NCBI GenBank assembly: GCA_035556755.1
Contig: DATMEP010000103.1
Span: 1 to 13,468, forward strand
DNA: 13,468 nucleotides
Origin: VRUE01 sp035556755
Lineage (GTDB): Bacteria > Actinomycetota > Thermoleophilia > Solirubrobacterales > 70-9
Reading direction: 5' to 3'
Shown: piece after piece, positions 1 through 7,365 of the stretch
Numbering within the stretch: position 1 is the stretch's first letter
Layout of the letters: each line of letters starts with the position of its first letter
Program-made: the position numbers and the translations under genes
The notes under the pieces: generated by a model
The model's input: only the letters and a program-made list of their open reading frames with translations
Database searches by the model: none
What the model was told of the DNA's origin: nothing

Positions 1-39
1 TAGCGCAGGCGACCGCCGCCGCGCGGCGAACTTGAACCG

Positions 40-921
40 ATGACCTGGGATGAGGCGCTCAGCGCCTATGACCGCGACCTGCGGGCGCGCAGCATGGCCG
101 AGCGCACCCGCCGCGCGTATGGCGTCGACCTCGGTCAATTCGTGACGTGGGCGGGGGAGAGGGAACCAGGCGAGGTCCGCCACCGCGACGTGCGGCGCTA
201 CGCGGCGGGGCTCTCGAGCGAAGGTGCGGCGCCGGCGAGCGTGGCCCGCAAGCTCGCCGCGATCCGCGGGCTCTTCGACTTCCTGGTCCGCACCGAGCGG
301 TTGGGCCAGAACCCGGCCGACCTCGTCTCCAGCCCGAAGAAGGAGGACAAGCTGCCGCGCCTGCTCAGCGTCGAGCAGATGCGCGAGGTGCTGGAGCGGA
401 TCCCGGCAAGCACGCCGCTGGAGCTGCGCGACCGGGCGATGCTGGAGCTGGCCTACTCGTGCGGCCTACGCTGCGAGGAGATCGTCAACCTCGACCTCGA
501 CTCGCTGGATCACGAGACCGAGCAGCTGCGGGTGCTCGGCAAGGGCTCGAAGGAGCGCCTGCTGCCGGTCGGCGAGCCGGCCCAGCGAGCGCTGCGGCGC
601 TACACGGAGCGGGGCCGAGGGGCGCTGGTGGGCGACCGCCGCGAGCAGGCCCTGTTCCTCTCCAAGACCGGTCGCCGCCTCTCCAACTCCGACATAACCC
701 GCCGCCTCTCGCTTTGGGTGCGCGAGGCAGCGCTCGGTGCCGGTGTCTCACCGCACTCGTTGCGCCACAGCTTTGCCACCCACCTGCTGGAAGGCGGCGC
801 CGACCTGCGCACGATCCAGGAGCTGCTCGGTCACGCCTCGATCTCGACCACGCAGGTCTACACTCGGGTCGACGCCGCGCGCCTGCGGGAGGCCTACGCT
901 GCGACCCATCCCCGCGCCTGA
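40..921 (+). CDS. XerC/XerD-type tyrosine recombinase
   Basis: A 293-residue site-specific tyrosine recombinase, the usual length for XerC/XerD, which resolve chromosome dimers at dif. The N-terminal SAM-like core-binding domain spans about residues 3-90 (ERTRRAYGVDLGQF is typical) and the catalytic domain about 105-290. All six catalytic positions can be read: R144 in SCGLRCEE, K168 in GKGSKER, H239 and R242 in SPHSLRH, H265 in LLGHASIS and the nucleophile Y274 in TQVYTRV. The ATG at 40 puts the first helix at the normal distance from the N-terminus; no strong Shine-Dalgarno precedes it. A sigma factor gene follows after 43 bp, an order I associate with actinobacterial whiG regions. A housekeeping Xer is more likely than a phage integrase because of its compact length, complete Xer-like motifs and core neighbours. 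XerC cannot be told from XerD here. Confidence 0.93.
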   Translation: MTWDEALSAYDRDLRARSMAERTRRAYGVDLGQFVTWAGEREPGEVRHRDVRRYAAGLSSEGAAPASVARKLAAIRGLFDFLVRTERLGQNPADLVSSPKKEDKLPRLLSVEQMREVLERIPASTPLELRDRAMLELAYSCGLRCEEIVNLDLDSLDHETEQLRVLGKGSKERLLPVGEPAQRALRRYTERGRGALVGDRREQALFLSKTGRRLSNSDITRRLSLWVREAALGAGVSPHSLRHSFATHLLEGGADLRTIQELLGHASISTTQVYTRVDAARLREAYAATHPRA

Positions 922-923
922 AG

Positions 924-952
924 TTCAAGTAACCGCCCAGCGACCATAGAAT
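924..952 (+). promoter_or_regulatory. Predicted promoter of the sigma factor gene
   Basis: A -35-like TTCAAG (924-929) is followed after 17 bp by TAGAAT (947-952), a five-of-six match to TATAAT. Transcription would start near 959, only about 6 nt before the ATG at 965, and no Shine-Dalgarno is visible in that space. The position right after the recombinase stop suggests the sigma gene has its own promoter. Confidence 0.5.
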
Positions 953-964
953 CGAGCCGCATTC

Positions 965-1738
965 ATGGAAACCGGCGTAAAAGAGGTGGAGCTGCGCGAC
1001 CTGTGGCGACGCTACAAGAGCGACGGCGACGCTTCGGCCCGGGAGCGGCTCGTGGTGGCCTACTCGCCGATGGTGAAGTTCGTCGCCGGCCGGCTCGGCG
1101 CCGGCCTGCCCTCCCACGTCGACGACGCCGACCTGATCTCCTACGGACTGATGGGCCTGATCGGAGCGATCGAGCGCTTCGAGCCCGAGCGGGGGATCAA
1201 GTTCGAGACCTTTGCGATGACCAGGATCCGCGGCGCGATCATCGACGAGCTGCGCTCGCTCGACTGGGTGCCGCGGTCGGTACGCTCCCGCGCCCGCGAA
1301 ATCGAGGCGGCGCAGTCGAAACTCGAGCACCAGCTGCAACGGGCACCCACGGAGGCGGAGCTGGCCGCCAAACTCGGACTGAGCGAGGAGGAACTGCAGA
1401 CCTCGCTGCTGGAGATCGCCAACTCCTCCGTCTACGCGCTCGACGAGCTGTGGACGGTCTCCGACTCCTCCGGCGACAGCGTCTCGCTGCTCGACACGAT
1501 CTCCGACCCGCGCGCCGACGACCCGCAGGAGTCGCTCGCCGGCAGTGAGATCAAAGACCGCCTCACCGAGGGGATCTCCTCGCTGCCCGAGCGCGAGCAG
1601 CTCGTCATCGCGCTCTACTACTACGAGAACCTCACCCTGCGTGAGATCGGCGAGGTCCTTGGTGTAACCGAGTCGCGCGTCTCGCAGTTGCATACCAAGG
1701 CCGTGATGCGGCTGAAGTCGGCTTTACAGGAGGACTGA
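965..1738 (+). CDS. FliA/WhiG-family RNA polymerase sigma factor
   Basis: A 257-residue sigma-70 family group 3 factor, the size of FliA and WhiG. Region 2 spans about residues 25-100 and includes the core-binding and -10 recognition stretch (DADLISYGLMGLIGAIERF, then GIKFETFAMTRIRGAIIDEL). Region 3 is about 105-185. Region 4, about 196-253, has the -35 binding helix-turn-helix (LTLREIGEVLGVTESRVSQL). WVPRSVR after region 2 is typical of this family. FliA directs flagellar and chemotaxis genes and WhiG directs sporulation genes in Streptomyces; which applies here cannot be decided, as no flagellar or sporulation genes are in view. No FlgM-like anti-sigma gene is adjacent. The ATG at 965 follows the predicted -10 by 12 nt. 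Confidence 0.93.
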   Translation: METGVKEVELRDLWRRYKSDGDASARERLVVAYSPMVKFVAGRLGAGLPSHVDDADLISYGLMGLIGAIERFEPERGIKFETFAMTRIRGAIIDELRSLDWVPRSVRSRAREIEAAQSKLEHQLQRAPTEAELAAKLGLSEEELQTSLLEIANSSVYALDELWTVSDSSGDSVSLLDTISDPRADDPQESLAGSEIKDRLTEGISSLPEREQLVIALYYYENLTLREIGEVLGVTESRVSQLHTKAVMRLKSALQED

Positions 1739-1750
1739 GAGCAGTCTAAT
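1723..1750 (+). promoter_or_regulatory. Predicted promoter of the EF-G-like gene
   Basis: TTTACA (1723-1728, five of six to TTGACA) lies 16 bp before TCTAAT (1745-1750, five of six to TATAAT). The -35 lies inside the last codons of the sigma gene. The predicted transcription start is near 1757, about 2 nt before the GTG at 1759, so the message would be effectively leaderless. The near-consensus match on both boxes makes this one of the best promoters in the window. Confidence 0.6.
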
Positions 1751-1758
1751 CTCGTTGC

Positions 1759-3846
1759 GTGCCTCACAAGGCCGCAGACCGGATTCGTAACGTCGCCCTG
1801 GTAGGGCACCGGGGCTGCGGCAAGACGAGTCTGCACGAGGCGATGCTGTTCGAGGCGGGGGCGACGCGCCGCCTCGGCGCGGTGGCGGAGGGGACGACGG
1901 TCTCCGACCACGAGCCCGACGAGCAGGAGCGCGAGATGTCGATCGGCGCCTCCGTCGCCGCCTTCGAGCACGACGGGCGCGAGATCAACCTGATCGACAC
2001 TCCGGGCGAGCCCAGCTTCGTCGCCGACGCGGTCGCGGCGCTGCGGGTCGCCGATGCGGCGGTGCTCGTCGTCAACGGAGTGACCGGGGTGGAGGTGCAG
2101 ACCGAGCGGCTCTGGCGCCGCGCCGACGAGGAGGGGCTCGCCCGTCTGGTCTTCGTCAACATGCTCGACCGCGAGCGAGCCGACTTCTTCGCCGTCCTCG
2201 ACTCGCTGAAGAGCGCCTTCGGGCCGCACGTCGTCGCCACCGAGATCCCGATCGGCGTCGCACACGAGACCCGCGGTGTGGTCGACCTGATCGACATGGA
2301 GGCCTTCGTCTACGACGGGCTGGGCCCCGGCGCCGCCGAGAAGGTGGAGATTCCCGACGAGCTGCGCGAGCGGGCCGAGGAGTACCGCGAGAAACTGATG
2401 GACGAGGTCGCGGAGAACTCCGACGAGCTGATGGAGCGCTACCTCGAGGGCGAGAAGATCGACCACGAGGAGATCGTCAGGATGCTGAAGCAGGGCGTGA
2501 CGGAGGGGCGGATCTTCCCGGTCACCTGCGGTGTCGCGACCGCCAACCTCGGCGCCGACCGGTTGCTCGACGCGCTGGTCGAGGACCTGCCCTCGCCGGC
2601 GATGCGGGGCCCGGTGGCGGCGCTCGGCGCCGAGCGCGAGCCGATCGAGGTCGAGCCCGACGAGGACGGGCCGCTCGTCGCCTACGTCTTCAAGACGCTC
2701 GCCGATCCCTATGCCGGCCGCATCAACCTCTTCCGCGTCTACCGCGGCACGCTGCGCTCGGACTCGCACGTCGTCAACGCAACCAGGAACGAGAAGGAGC
2801 GCGTCGGCCAGCTCGGCCGCCCGCTGGGGAAGGACCTGACCTCCGCCACGGACCTGGGCGCCGGCGAGATCGGCGCGGTCGCCAAGCTGAAGCAGACTCA
2901 GGCCGGTGACGTGCTCTGCGAGGGGCAGGAGGAGATCGCCTTCGCGCAACTCGACCTGCCGGCTCCGGTGATGGCCTTCGCCTACGAGCCGAAGTCGAAG
3001 GGCGACGAGGAGAAGGCGGCAGCCGCCGTGCGGCGGCTGAGCGAGGAGGACCCGACCCTGGACGTCCACCGCGACGCGCAGACCGGCGAGCAGATCGTCG
3101 CCGGTCTGACCCAGGTCCACGTCGAAGTGATCGTCGAGCGGATGAAGCGCCGCTTCGGCGCCGAGATCGAGCTGCACCCGCCGCGCGTTCCCTACCAGGA
3201 GACGATTCGCAGGCCGGCCTCAGCCCGCCACCGCTACAAGAAGCAGTCGGGGGGTCGCGGGCAGTTCGCCGACTGCCGGATCGAGATAGAGCCCGCCGAT
3301 GACGGCGCCGGCCTCGAGTTCGTCAACCAGATCAAGGGCGCGGCGATCCCCGGCAGCTTCATCCCCGCGGTCGAGAAAGGCATTGTGGAGGCGATGCTGC
3401 ACGGGACCGTCGCCGGGTACCCGGTCAAGGACGTGCGCGTGCGGCTGGTCGACGGCAAGCACCACGACGTCGACTCTTCGGAGATGGCCTTCAAGATCGC
3501 CGGCTCGATGGCTTTCAGGGAGGCGATGGGGGAGGCGGACCCGGTCCTGCTGGAGCCGATCGTCCGCCTCACGGTCAGCTGCCCGGAGGACGTCGTCGGC
3601 GACGTAATCGGCGACCTCAACTCGCGCCGGGGCCACCCGCTCGGGATGGAGCCGAAGGGCTCGGCGACCAAGGTGAAGGCGGAGGTGCCGATGGCGGAGG
3701 TGCTCGACTACGCGCCCGACCTGCGCTCGATCAGCGGTGGGCGGGCGGATTTCACGATGGAGTTCGAGCGCTACGACCCAGTGCCGGCGCACCTGAGCGA
3801 GAAGCTCGTCGCAACCCTCCGTCCGGACACCGCCACTGCCGCGTAG
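1759..3846 (+). CDS. Elongation factor G-like GTPase
   Basis: A 695-residue translational GTPase with the full EF-G domain order: G domain (about 1-285), domain II (300-385), domain III (400-475), domain IV (480-600) and domain V (605-690). The P-loop is GHRGCGKTS (16-24), switch I carries a conserved TT near 46-47 followed by EQERE (55-59), and domain IV shows the EF-G hallmark QSGGRGQF. Two active-site positions differ from classical EF-G. The G3 motif reads DTPGEPSF (80-87), so E84 replaces the catalytic histidine of DTPGH. The G4 motif reads NMLD (134-137), so the lysine of NKxD is methionine. It belongs with the EF-G-like paralogues of actinobacteria (related to mycobacterial FusA2) and is unlikely to be the main EF-G, which is normally encoded beside rpsG and tuf. 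Its role is unknown; a ribosome-associated or regulatory GTPase is plausible. The GTG start fits the adjacent promoter. Confidence 0.9.
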   Translation: MPHKAADRIRNVALVGHRGCGKTSLHEAMLFEAGATRRLGAVAEGTTVSDHEPDEQEREMSIGASVAAFEHDGREINLIDTPGEPSFVADAVAALRVADAAVLVVNGVTGVEVQTERLWRRADEEGLARLVFVNMLDRERADFFAVLDSLKSAFGPHVVATEIPIGVAHETRGVVDLIDMEAFVYDGLGPGAAEKVEIPDELRERAEEYREKLMDEVAENSDELMERYLEGEKIDHEEIVRMLKQGVTEGRIFPVTCGVATANLGADRLLDALVEDLPSPAMRGPVAALGAEREPIEVEPDEDGPLVAYVFKTLADPYAGRINLFRVYRGTLRSDSHVVNATRNEKERVGQLGRPLGKDLTSATDLGAGEIGAVAKLKQTQAGDVLCEGQEEIAFAQLDLPAPVMAFAYEPKSKGDEEKAAAAVRRLSEEDPTLDVHRDAQTGEQIVAGLTQVHVEVIVERMKRRFGAEIELHPPRVPYQETIRRPASARHRYKKQSGGRGQFADCRIEIEPADDGAGLEFVNQIKGAAIPGSFIPAVEKGIVEAMLHGTVAGYPVKDVRVRLVDGKHHDVDSSEMAFKIAGSMAFREAMGEADPVLLEPIVRLTVSCPEDVVGDVIGDLNSRRGHPLGMEPKGSATKVKAEVPMAEVLDYAPDLRSISGGRADFTMEFERYDPVPAHLSEKLVATLRPDTATAA

Positions 3847-3860
3847 CGGCGGCAGGCCGC

Positions 3861-3869
3861 TGCTAGTTT
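3861..3869 (+). promoter_or_regulatory. Extended -10 promoter, leaderless start
   Basis: TGCTAGTTT combines an extended -10 TGn (3861-3863) with the hexamer TAGTTT (3864-3869). Six bases separate it from the GTG at 3876, so the expected transcription start falls on the start codon itself. No convincing -35 is visible, which is common for extended -10 promoters. Confidence 0.5.
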
Positions 3870-3875
3870 GGGGGC

Positions 3876-4421
3876 GTGAGCGGCGACGAGACCTGTGCGG
3901 TCTGCCGCCGGACGATTCTCGCCGGCGAGCGCACCCGGACATACATGAGCCCGAAGGAGGGCCCGCAGCGGGTCTGCGACCTCTGTCGCGACCGCGCCGA
4001 GCGGCTCGGTTGGGTCGATCCGGCGGCGCCGGGGGCGAACGTCGGCCGCCATCCCGAGCCGGAGCCGGCGGAGTCGCCGCGCAGCCGGCTGGAGCGGGCG
4101 GTGGGCCGGTTCAACGCCAGCGATGCGGCCCGCACGGTCGCGGGGCTGATGCGGACGCTCGGCAGCCCCTTCGTCTCGATCGGCGCGGCGGCCGGGTCGC
4201 CCAGCGAGGTTCGCGTCACCGTCGCCTGGGAGCTCTGCTGGTACCAGTGGGGGGTCGACCTCGGCGACGAGCTGCGGCCGGTCTTCCATCTCGACCGGGG
4301 TGACGAGGTCGAGCAGCTCGATGGGTCGGCCCGGCAGTGGAACGCGACCGCCGCGGAGGGCGGCCGGCTGGTGCTCGGCGCCCCGGCAGGCCGGGCCCGC
4401 GACGGCGAGCCGGTTGGCTGA
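3876..4421 (+). CDS. Conserved-looking protein with an N-terminal CxxC/CxxC zinc site
   Basis: A 181-residue protein I do not recognise by name. The N-terminus has two CxxC pairs (C7/C10 and C34/C37) spaced like a treble-clef or zinc-ribbon site, with YMSPKEGPQRVCDLC between and around them. Residues 45-75 are rich in Pro, Glu, Ala and Arg and look like a linker. The C-terminal part (about 76-170) reads as a mixed alpha/beta domain (SPSEVRVTVAWELCWYQW, then LRPVFHLDRGDEV). The cysteine pairs suggest zinc binding; nothing seen supports an enzymatic function. The GTG start matches the promoter just upstream. It is the first of three same-strand genes followed by an RNase HI-like gene 15 bp later, so co-transcription is likely. 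Confidence 0.8.
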   Translation: MSGDETCAVCRRTILAGERTRTYMSPKEGPQRVCDLCRDRAERLGWVDPAAPGANVGRHPEPEPAESPRSRLERAVGRFNASDAARTVAGLMRTLGSPFVSIGAAAGSPSEVRVTVAWELCWYQWGVDLGDELRPVFHLDRGDEVEQLDGSARQWNATAAEGGRLVLGAPAGRARDGEPVG

Positions 4422-4436
4422 GCGGATAGCCGGCGC

Positions 4437-4835
4437 GTGCAGAAGCTGATCGTCAACGTCGACGGCGGTGCCCGGGGGAACCCCGGTCCGGCGGCGATCG
4501 GTGCTGTGGTCCAGGCCCCTGACGGAGAGGTGCTGGAGGAGCGCGGCGAACGGATCGGCAAGGCGACGAACAACGTCGCCGAGTACCGGGCGTTGCTGCT
4601 CGGGATCGAGCGGGCGGCCGCGCTCGGAGCCAGCGAGGTGGAGCTGGTCGGCGACTCGGAGCTGATCGTCCGCCAGGTGGAAGGGAAGTACAAGGTCAAG
4701 GACGCAACCATGCGTGAGCTCCACGCTCGGGTGAAGCGCGCCCTCGGCGACTTCGACCGCTGGTCGATCCGCCACGTGCGCCGCGAGCAGAACGCGGAGG
4801 CCGACCGGCTGGTAAACCAGGTGCTGGATGCCTGA
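4437..4835 (+). CDS. RNase HI-like ribonuclease
   Basis: A 132-residue single-domain RNase H fold protein. The four acidic catalytic residues are all present: D9 in VNVDGGARGNPGPAA, E49 in NNVAEYRALL, D73 in VGDSELIVRQ and D123 in QNAEADRLVN. The family cleaves the RNA strand of RNA-DNA hybrids with two metal ions. It resembles the short bacterial/archaeal RNase HI type, which lacks the basic protrusion of E. coli RnhA; the GKYKVKD stretch after D73 is typical of that type. The GTG start at 4437 places D9 at the usual distance from the N-terminus; an ATG start would remove it. Its stop overlaps the start of the VOC gene by 8 bp, so the two are probably translated together. Confidence 0.9.
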   Translation: MQKLIVNVDGGARGNPGPAAIGAVVQAPDGEVLEERGERIGKATNNVAEYRALLLGIERAAALGASEVELVGDSELIVRQVEGKYKVKDATMRELHARVKRALGDFDRWSIRHVRREQNAEADRLVNQVLDA

Positions 4836-5325
4836 TCCGTCGCAACCGATCGATCCCGGTGTCGACATCGGCCACGTCCACCTCAAAGTCGCGGACCTCG
4901 ACCGGGCGCTGGACTTCTACTGCGGCGTGCTCGGCTTCGAGCTGCAGCAGCGGATCGGCGACGACGCGGCCTTCGTCTCGGCAGGTGGCTACCACCATCA
5001 CATCGGCCTCAACACCTGGCACTCGCGCGGCGGCTCGCCACCGCCGCCGAACAGCACCGGGCTCTTCCACGTCGCGATCCGCTACCCGACGCGCCGTGCC
5101 CTGGCCGACGCGCTGAGCCGTCTCTCGGAGGCCGGCGTCCCCCTCGGCGGCGCTTCCGATCACGGCGTCAGCGAGGCCCTCTACCTGAACGACCCAGACG
5201 GCAACGGGATCGAGCTCTACTGGGACCGTCCGCGCGAGGACTGGCCCCGCTCCGCGGAGGGCGAGGGGCTGGCGATGGTCACCGAACCCCTCGACCTCCG
5301 CGATCTGCTCGCCGAGCCGAGCTGA
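4828..5325 (+). CDS. VOC-superfamily metalloenzyme (glyoxalase/extradiol dioxygenase-like)
   Basis: A 165-residue protein with two beta-alpha-beta-beta-beta modules of the vicinal oxygen chelate fold. The first begins IGHVHLKVADLDRALDFY with candidate ligand H16; the second begins GLFHVAIRYPTRRALADAL with candidate ligand H81; NDPDGNGIELYWDRP supplies the usual C-terminal metal-ligand glutamate E129. Known members are glyoxalases, catechol 2,3-dioxygenases and fosfomycin-resistance enzymes; the ELYWDRP ending and HHIGLNTW (57-64) look closest to extradiol dioxygenase-like members, but the substrate cannot be assigned. The ATG lies inside the end of the RNase H gene (8-bp overlap). The gene ends 10 bp before the convergent protease gene. 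Confidence 0.88.
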   Translation: MPDPSQPIDPGVDIGHVHLKVADLDRALDFYCGVLGFELQQRIGDDAAFVSAGGYHHHIGLNTWHSRGGSPPPPNSTGLFHVAIRYPTRRALADALSRLSEAGVPLGGASDHGVSEALYLNDPDGNGIELYWDRPREDWPRSAEGEGLAMVTEPLDLRDLLAEPS

Positions 5326-5335
5326 ACACCCCTCC

Positions 5336-6166
5336 TTAGCCGCCCAGGATGGCTCCGATCAGGTTCGGTTTGAAGGGCTCCGTGCCCGCCGCCAGCTGCA
5401 TCCCGCCGAAGCCGGTGTTGGCGCCCATGTAGGCGAGCTCTTGGGCCAGGTCGCCGACGCCGTTGGTGGCGGGCAGCGGTGCCAGCTGCAGCGTGCTGAG
5501 GACGCCGATCGCCTGACCGGAGCCGTTGAGGAAACCGCTGCCGGAGTCGCCGGGAATGCCGGGGGTGAGGGTGACGACGACGTGGCTCCACTCGCCGCCC
5601 TGGCTCTGGACGAGGACGCCCTGCTTCGGGCTGAGCTGGGTGATGCCGCCGCGCAGCGAGGAGTTGCCGTAGGAGTAGACGGTCGAGCCGAGCTCACCGA
5701 CCGTGCCGGTTCCGGTCGGCCCGCCGAAGCGGGGGATCGAGGGGTTCACTCTGCCGACGTCGGCCGGGTCGATCCTGATCAGGGCGAAGTCGTTGAAGGC
5801 GCAGGTGTCGGGGTCGGTCTCGCCGTTGGCCTGCATCGTCAGCCAGGAGCTGTAGGCGAGGGTGCCGGGCTGAGTGGCGCCGGTGACTTCGACCGGGGTC
5901 CCGAGCGGCAGCGAGCCGCTCGTGCAGCCGTCCGTTTCCGTCGCTTCCCCGGTCCCCGAGCAGTGCGCCGCCTGTCCCAGGTAGACGTCGGCGCCTTCGG
6001 TGAAGACGAAGTTGGCGGTGCACTGCGCGCCCTCGGTGAAGACCTGCACGCCCGGGTGGACGGTCGCCTGCCCGGTGGGTGCCCAAGCAGGAGCGGCGGT
6101 GGGGGCGAGGACCGCGGCGGCGAGGACCGCCGCGAGGGCGAGGACGACGAGCTTGATCCGGTTCAT
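5336..6166 (-). CDS. Secreted trypsin-like serine protease
   Basis: A 276-residue secreted protein. Residues 1-29 form a signal peptide: MNRIK, a long hydrophobic Leu/Val/Ala core, then a likely cleavage at APA-WA. The chymotrypsin-family triad is visible as H68 in GQAAHC, D126 in NDFALI and S208 in GDSGSG. C49 and C69 fit the conserved disulfide that brackets the catalytic histidine; C81 and C122 could form a second. The reading frame continues nine codons upstream, but the ATG at 6164-6166 is preferred because GGAGG precedes it by about 4 bases and the signal peptide begins directly with basic residues. It is convergent with the VOC gene and divergent from the tRNA-Gly. The substrate is unknown. 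Intact triad and cysteines argue for an active enzyme. Confidence 0.87.
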   Translation of the reverse strand: MNRIKLVVLALAAVLAAAVLAPTAAPAWAPTGQATVHPGVQVFTEGAQCTANFVFTEGADVYLGQAAHCSGTGEATETDGCTSGSLPLGTPVEVTGATQPGTLAYSSWLTMQANGETDPDTCAFNDFALIRIDPADVGRVNPSIPRFGGPTGTGTVGELGSTVYSYGNSSLRGGITQLSPKQGVLVQSQGGEWSHVVVTLTPGIPGDSGSGFLNGSGQAIGVLSTLQLAPLPATNGVGDLAQELAYMGANTGFGGMQLAAGTEPFKPNLIGAILGG

Positions 6167-6280
6167 GGGGCCTCCGTGACTGGGAAAGTGCACATGCCTT
6201 ACCCAAAAATCAGTAGTGCAAACGCTCTTGCTCTTTCGCTGCCGATTGCACCACCCGGCTCCGGCCCAGGGCCGCCCGCC

Positions 6281-6286
6281 TATAAT
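6281..6286 (+). promoter_or_regulatory. Consensus -10 of tRNA-Gly
   Basis: A perfect TATAAT ends 10 bases before the first base of tRNA-Gly, predicting transcription from about 6293. No clear -35 is seen 16-18 bp upstream in the GC-rich sequence. Confidence 0.65.
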
Positions 6287-6296
6287 CGCTGCCGAT

Positions 6297-6370
6297 GCGG
6301 CTGTAGCTCAGCTGGCTAGAGCGTCTGCTTGCCATGCAGAAGGTCGAGGGTTCGAATCCCTTCAGCCGCT
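6297..6370 (+). tRNA. tRNA-Gly(GCC)
   Basis: A 74-nt cloverleaf. The acceptor stem GCGGCTG pairs with CAGCCGC; the discriminator is T; CCA is not encoded. The D stem is GCTC/GAGC, the anticodon stem TCTGC/GCAGA with loop TTGCCAT giving anticodon GCC (glycine), and the T arm GAGGG-TTCGAAT-CCCTT. The gene is complete and has its own promoter, so insertion in its 3' half has left it functional. Its 3' half is duplicated 1,972 bp downstream. Confidence 0.96.
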
Positions 6371-6371
6371 T
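6329..6371 (+). repeat. Left attachment-site repeat (inside tRNA-Gly)
   Basis: These 43 bp, from the first base of the anticodon loop to one base past the discriminator, recur without a mismatch at 8301-8343. Bases on both sides differ (C versus G before, C versus G after). Anticodon loop to 3' end is the classical crossover segment for tyrosine-integrase elements in tRNA genes. Confidence 0.9.
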
Positions 6372-6443
6372 CGCTTCGAATCCCCTGCACGTGGGCCGGT
6401 CGGCCCTCGCGGGGGAAAATCAAACCACCTCCGCATATCGCCT

Positions 6444-6474
6444 CCGTTTTGGGCGCTAGTTCCCAAAATGACGG
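6444..6474. repeat. Left-end inverted repeat of the insertion
   Basis: TTTTGGG (6447-6453) pairs with CCCAAAA (6462-6468) around an 8-nt loop, and CCG (6444-6446) can pair with CGG (6472-6474) across a short bulge. It is preceded by AAATCAAACC (6417-6426), ACCTCCG and GCATATC (6433-6439), all of which recur near the right end. There is no T-tract, so it is not a typical terminator. Confidence 0.6.
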
Positions 6475-6597
6475 CGATGCGCGGGGATTAGCGGCGATTT
6501 CGCCCGATTTCGCCTTGCGTTAGATCCCGCGCCTCGATAACGAGCGGACCGCGAGGTTCTGGCGAGAAGTTCCCGAACGCCCTCGGTTCTGCCCGAT

Positions 6598-7242
6598 GTG
6601 ACCGACCGCCGCCTCGGGGGCCAGAATCTAGGCGTGCTCTGTTCCGATCTCGCCGCCGTCCTGCCGGTCGCCGATGGCGGCGGACTCACGCTGGTCCTAG
6701 GCGCCTACGGGGCGATCGTCTCGACGCTGCTCGCCGCCTCGCAGCTGCTCCGCGATCGCCCCGGGGTGAAGTTGCGCCTGACCCCGACCAATGTCGAATA
6801 CGCGCCGGAAACCAAGACCGGCGATGCGCTCACGCGCGACTTCTGGGAGGTCCGGGTCGTCAATCACCGGAAGCGGCCAATCACGATCCGGCGAGGCGGC
6901 CTACTCGGCGACCATGGCCAACACATCAACGCTCGGATCGTTGATCCCTATGCGATTGACGAAAGCCGCCCCAAGTGGATCGAACCCTTCCCCAAGACGC
7001 TCACGGACGGGACCAGCTTTTCGTTCTTCCTCGAGCTTGACTTCCGGCGCGACCGCGACCAGATGGGCGCCTACGTTCTGGATGACCTCGACCGCGACTT
7101 CCGGGTCTACTCGCCGTCGTTCTCGCCCCGCCGGCGCTACGCTGAATGGAGGGCGCGGCGCGGGTTCGAAAAGGCGGTCGGGGGCAAGGCGACGCTCATG
7201 CGGGAGTGGCGACCCTGGCGGTGGCGGCGCCCCCGGTGGTAA
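6598..7242 (+). CDS. Single-pass membrane protein with a soluble beta-rich domain
   Basis: A protein of up to 214 residues that I do not recognise. One hydrophobic helix (about residues 29-51, LTLVLGAYGAIVSTLLAASQ) is followed by a soluble region of about 100-120 residues with alternating strands (VKLRLTP, FWEVRVVNHRKRPITIRRGG, SFSFFLELDF, FRVYSP), suggesting a small beta-sandwich. Such a fold fits the VVN-RRPITI pattern seen in uncharacterised bacterial membrane proteins; that is an impression, not a match. The C-terminus is very basic and Trp-rich (REWRPWRWRRPRW). The GTG at 6598 is the longest choice; a GTG at 6634 would still keep the membrane helix. No Shine-Dalgarno supports either. It lies between the tRNA and the toxin-antitoxin pair on the same strand, with 123 bp before the antitoxin start, and is the only non-TA gene of the insertion. 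Confidence 0.72.
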   Translation: MTDRRLGGQNLGVLCSDLAAVLPVADGGGLTLVLGAYGAIVSTLLAASQLLRDRPGVKLRLTPTNVEYAPETKTGDALTRDFWEVRVVNHRKRPITIRRGGLLGDHGQHINARIVDPYAIDESRPKWIEPFPKTLTDGTSFSFFLELDFRRDRDQMGAYVLDDLDRDFRVYSPSFSPRRRYAEWRARRGFEKAVGGKATLMREWRPWRWRRPRW

Positions 7243-7332
7243 CGAGCTCGTCGAGGCAGCGCCGTGGCCGGTTTCCGTCGCGATCCCCTTCGTAGGGGCG
7301 GGACAACTTCTGCACGTCGCCTGCCTAAGTCG

Positions 7333-7356
7333 ATGCCCTACGTCATGCCCTATACT
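7333..7356 (+). promoter_or_regulatory. vapBC promoter with overlapping direct-repeat operator
   Basis: ATGCCCTA occurs at 7333-7340 and again at 7345-7352, 12 bp apart. The second copy runs into the -10 hexamer TATACT (7351-7356). Transcription would start near 7363, about 3 nt before the antitoxin ATG. Short repeats one helical turn apart over the -10 are the expected layout for autorepression by a ribbon-helix-helix antitoxin. Confidence 0.55.
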
Positions 7357-7365
7357 GTCCTCGTT

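Noticed and set aside
40..921. Integrase of the tRNA-Gly insertion
   Set aside because: The recombinase lies 5.4 kb outside the repeats among core genes and has Xer-like length and motifs, so it is more likely the chromosomal resolvase.
485..1693. 402-codon open frame on the minus strand
   Set aside because: Antisense shadow of the recombinase and sigma factor, both of which have complete motifs.
1621..3177. 518-codon open frame on the minus strand
   Set aside because: It is antisense to the sigma and EF-G-like genes, low in recognisable motifs and explained by codon bias in high-GC DNA.
3771..4886. 371-codon open frame on the minus strand
   Set aside because: Antisense to the zinc-site protein and RNase H genes; no domain visible.
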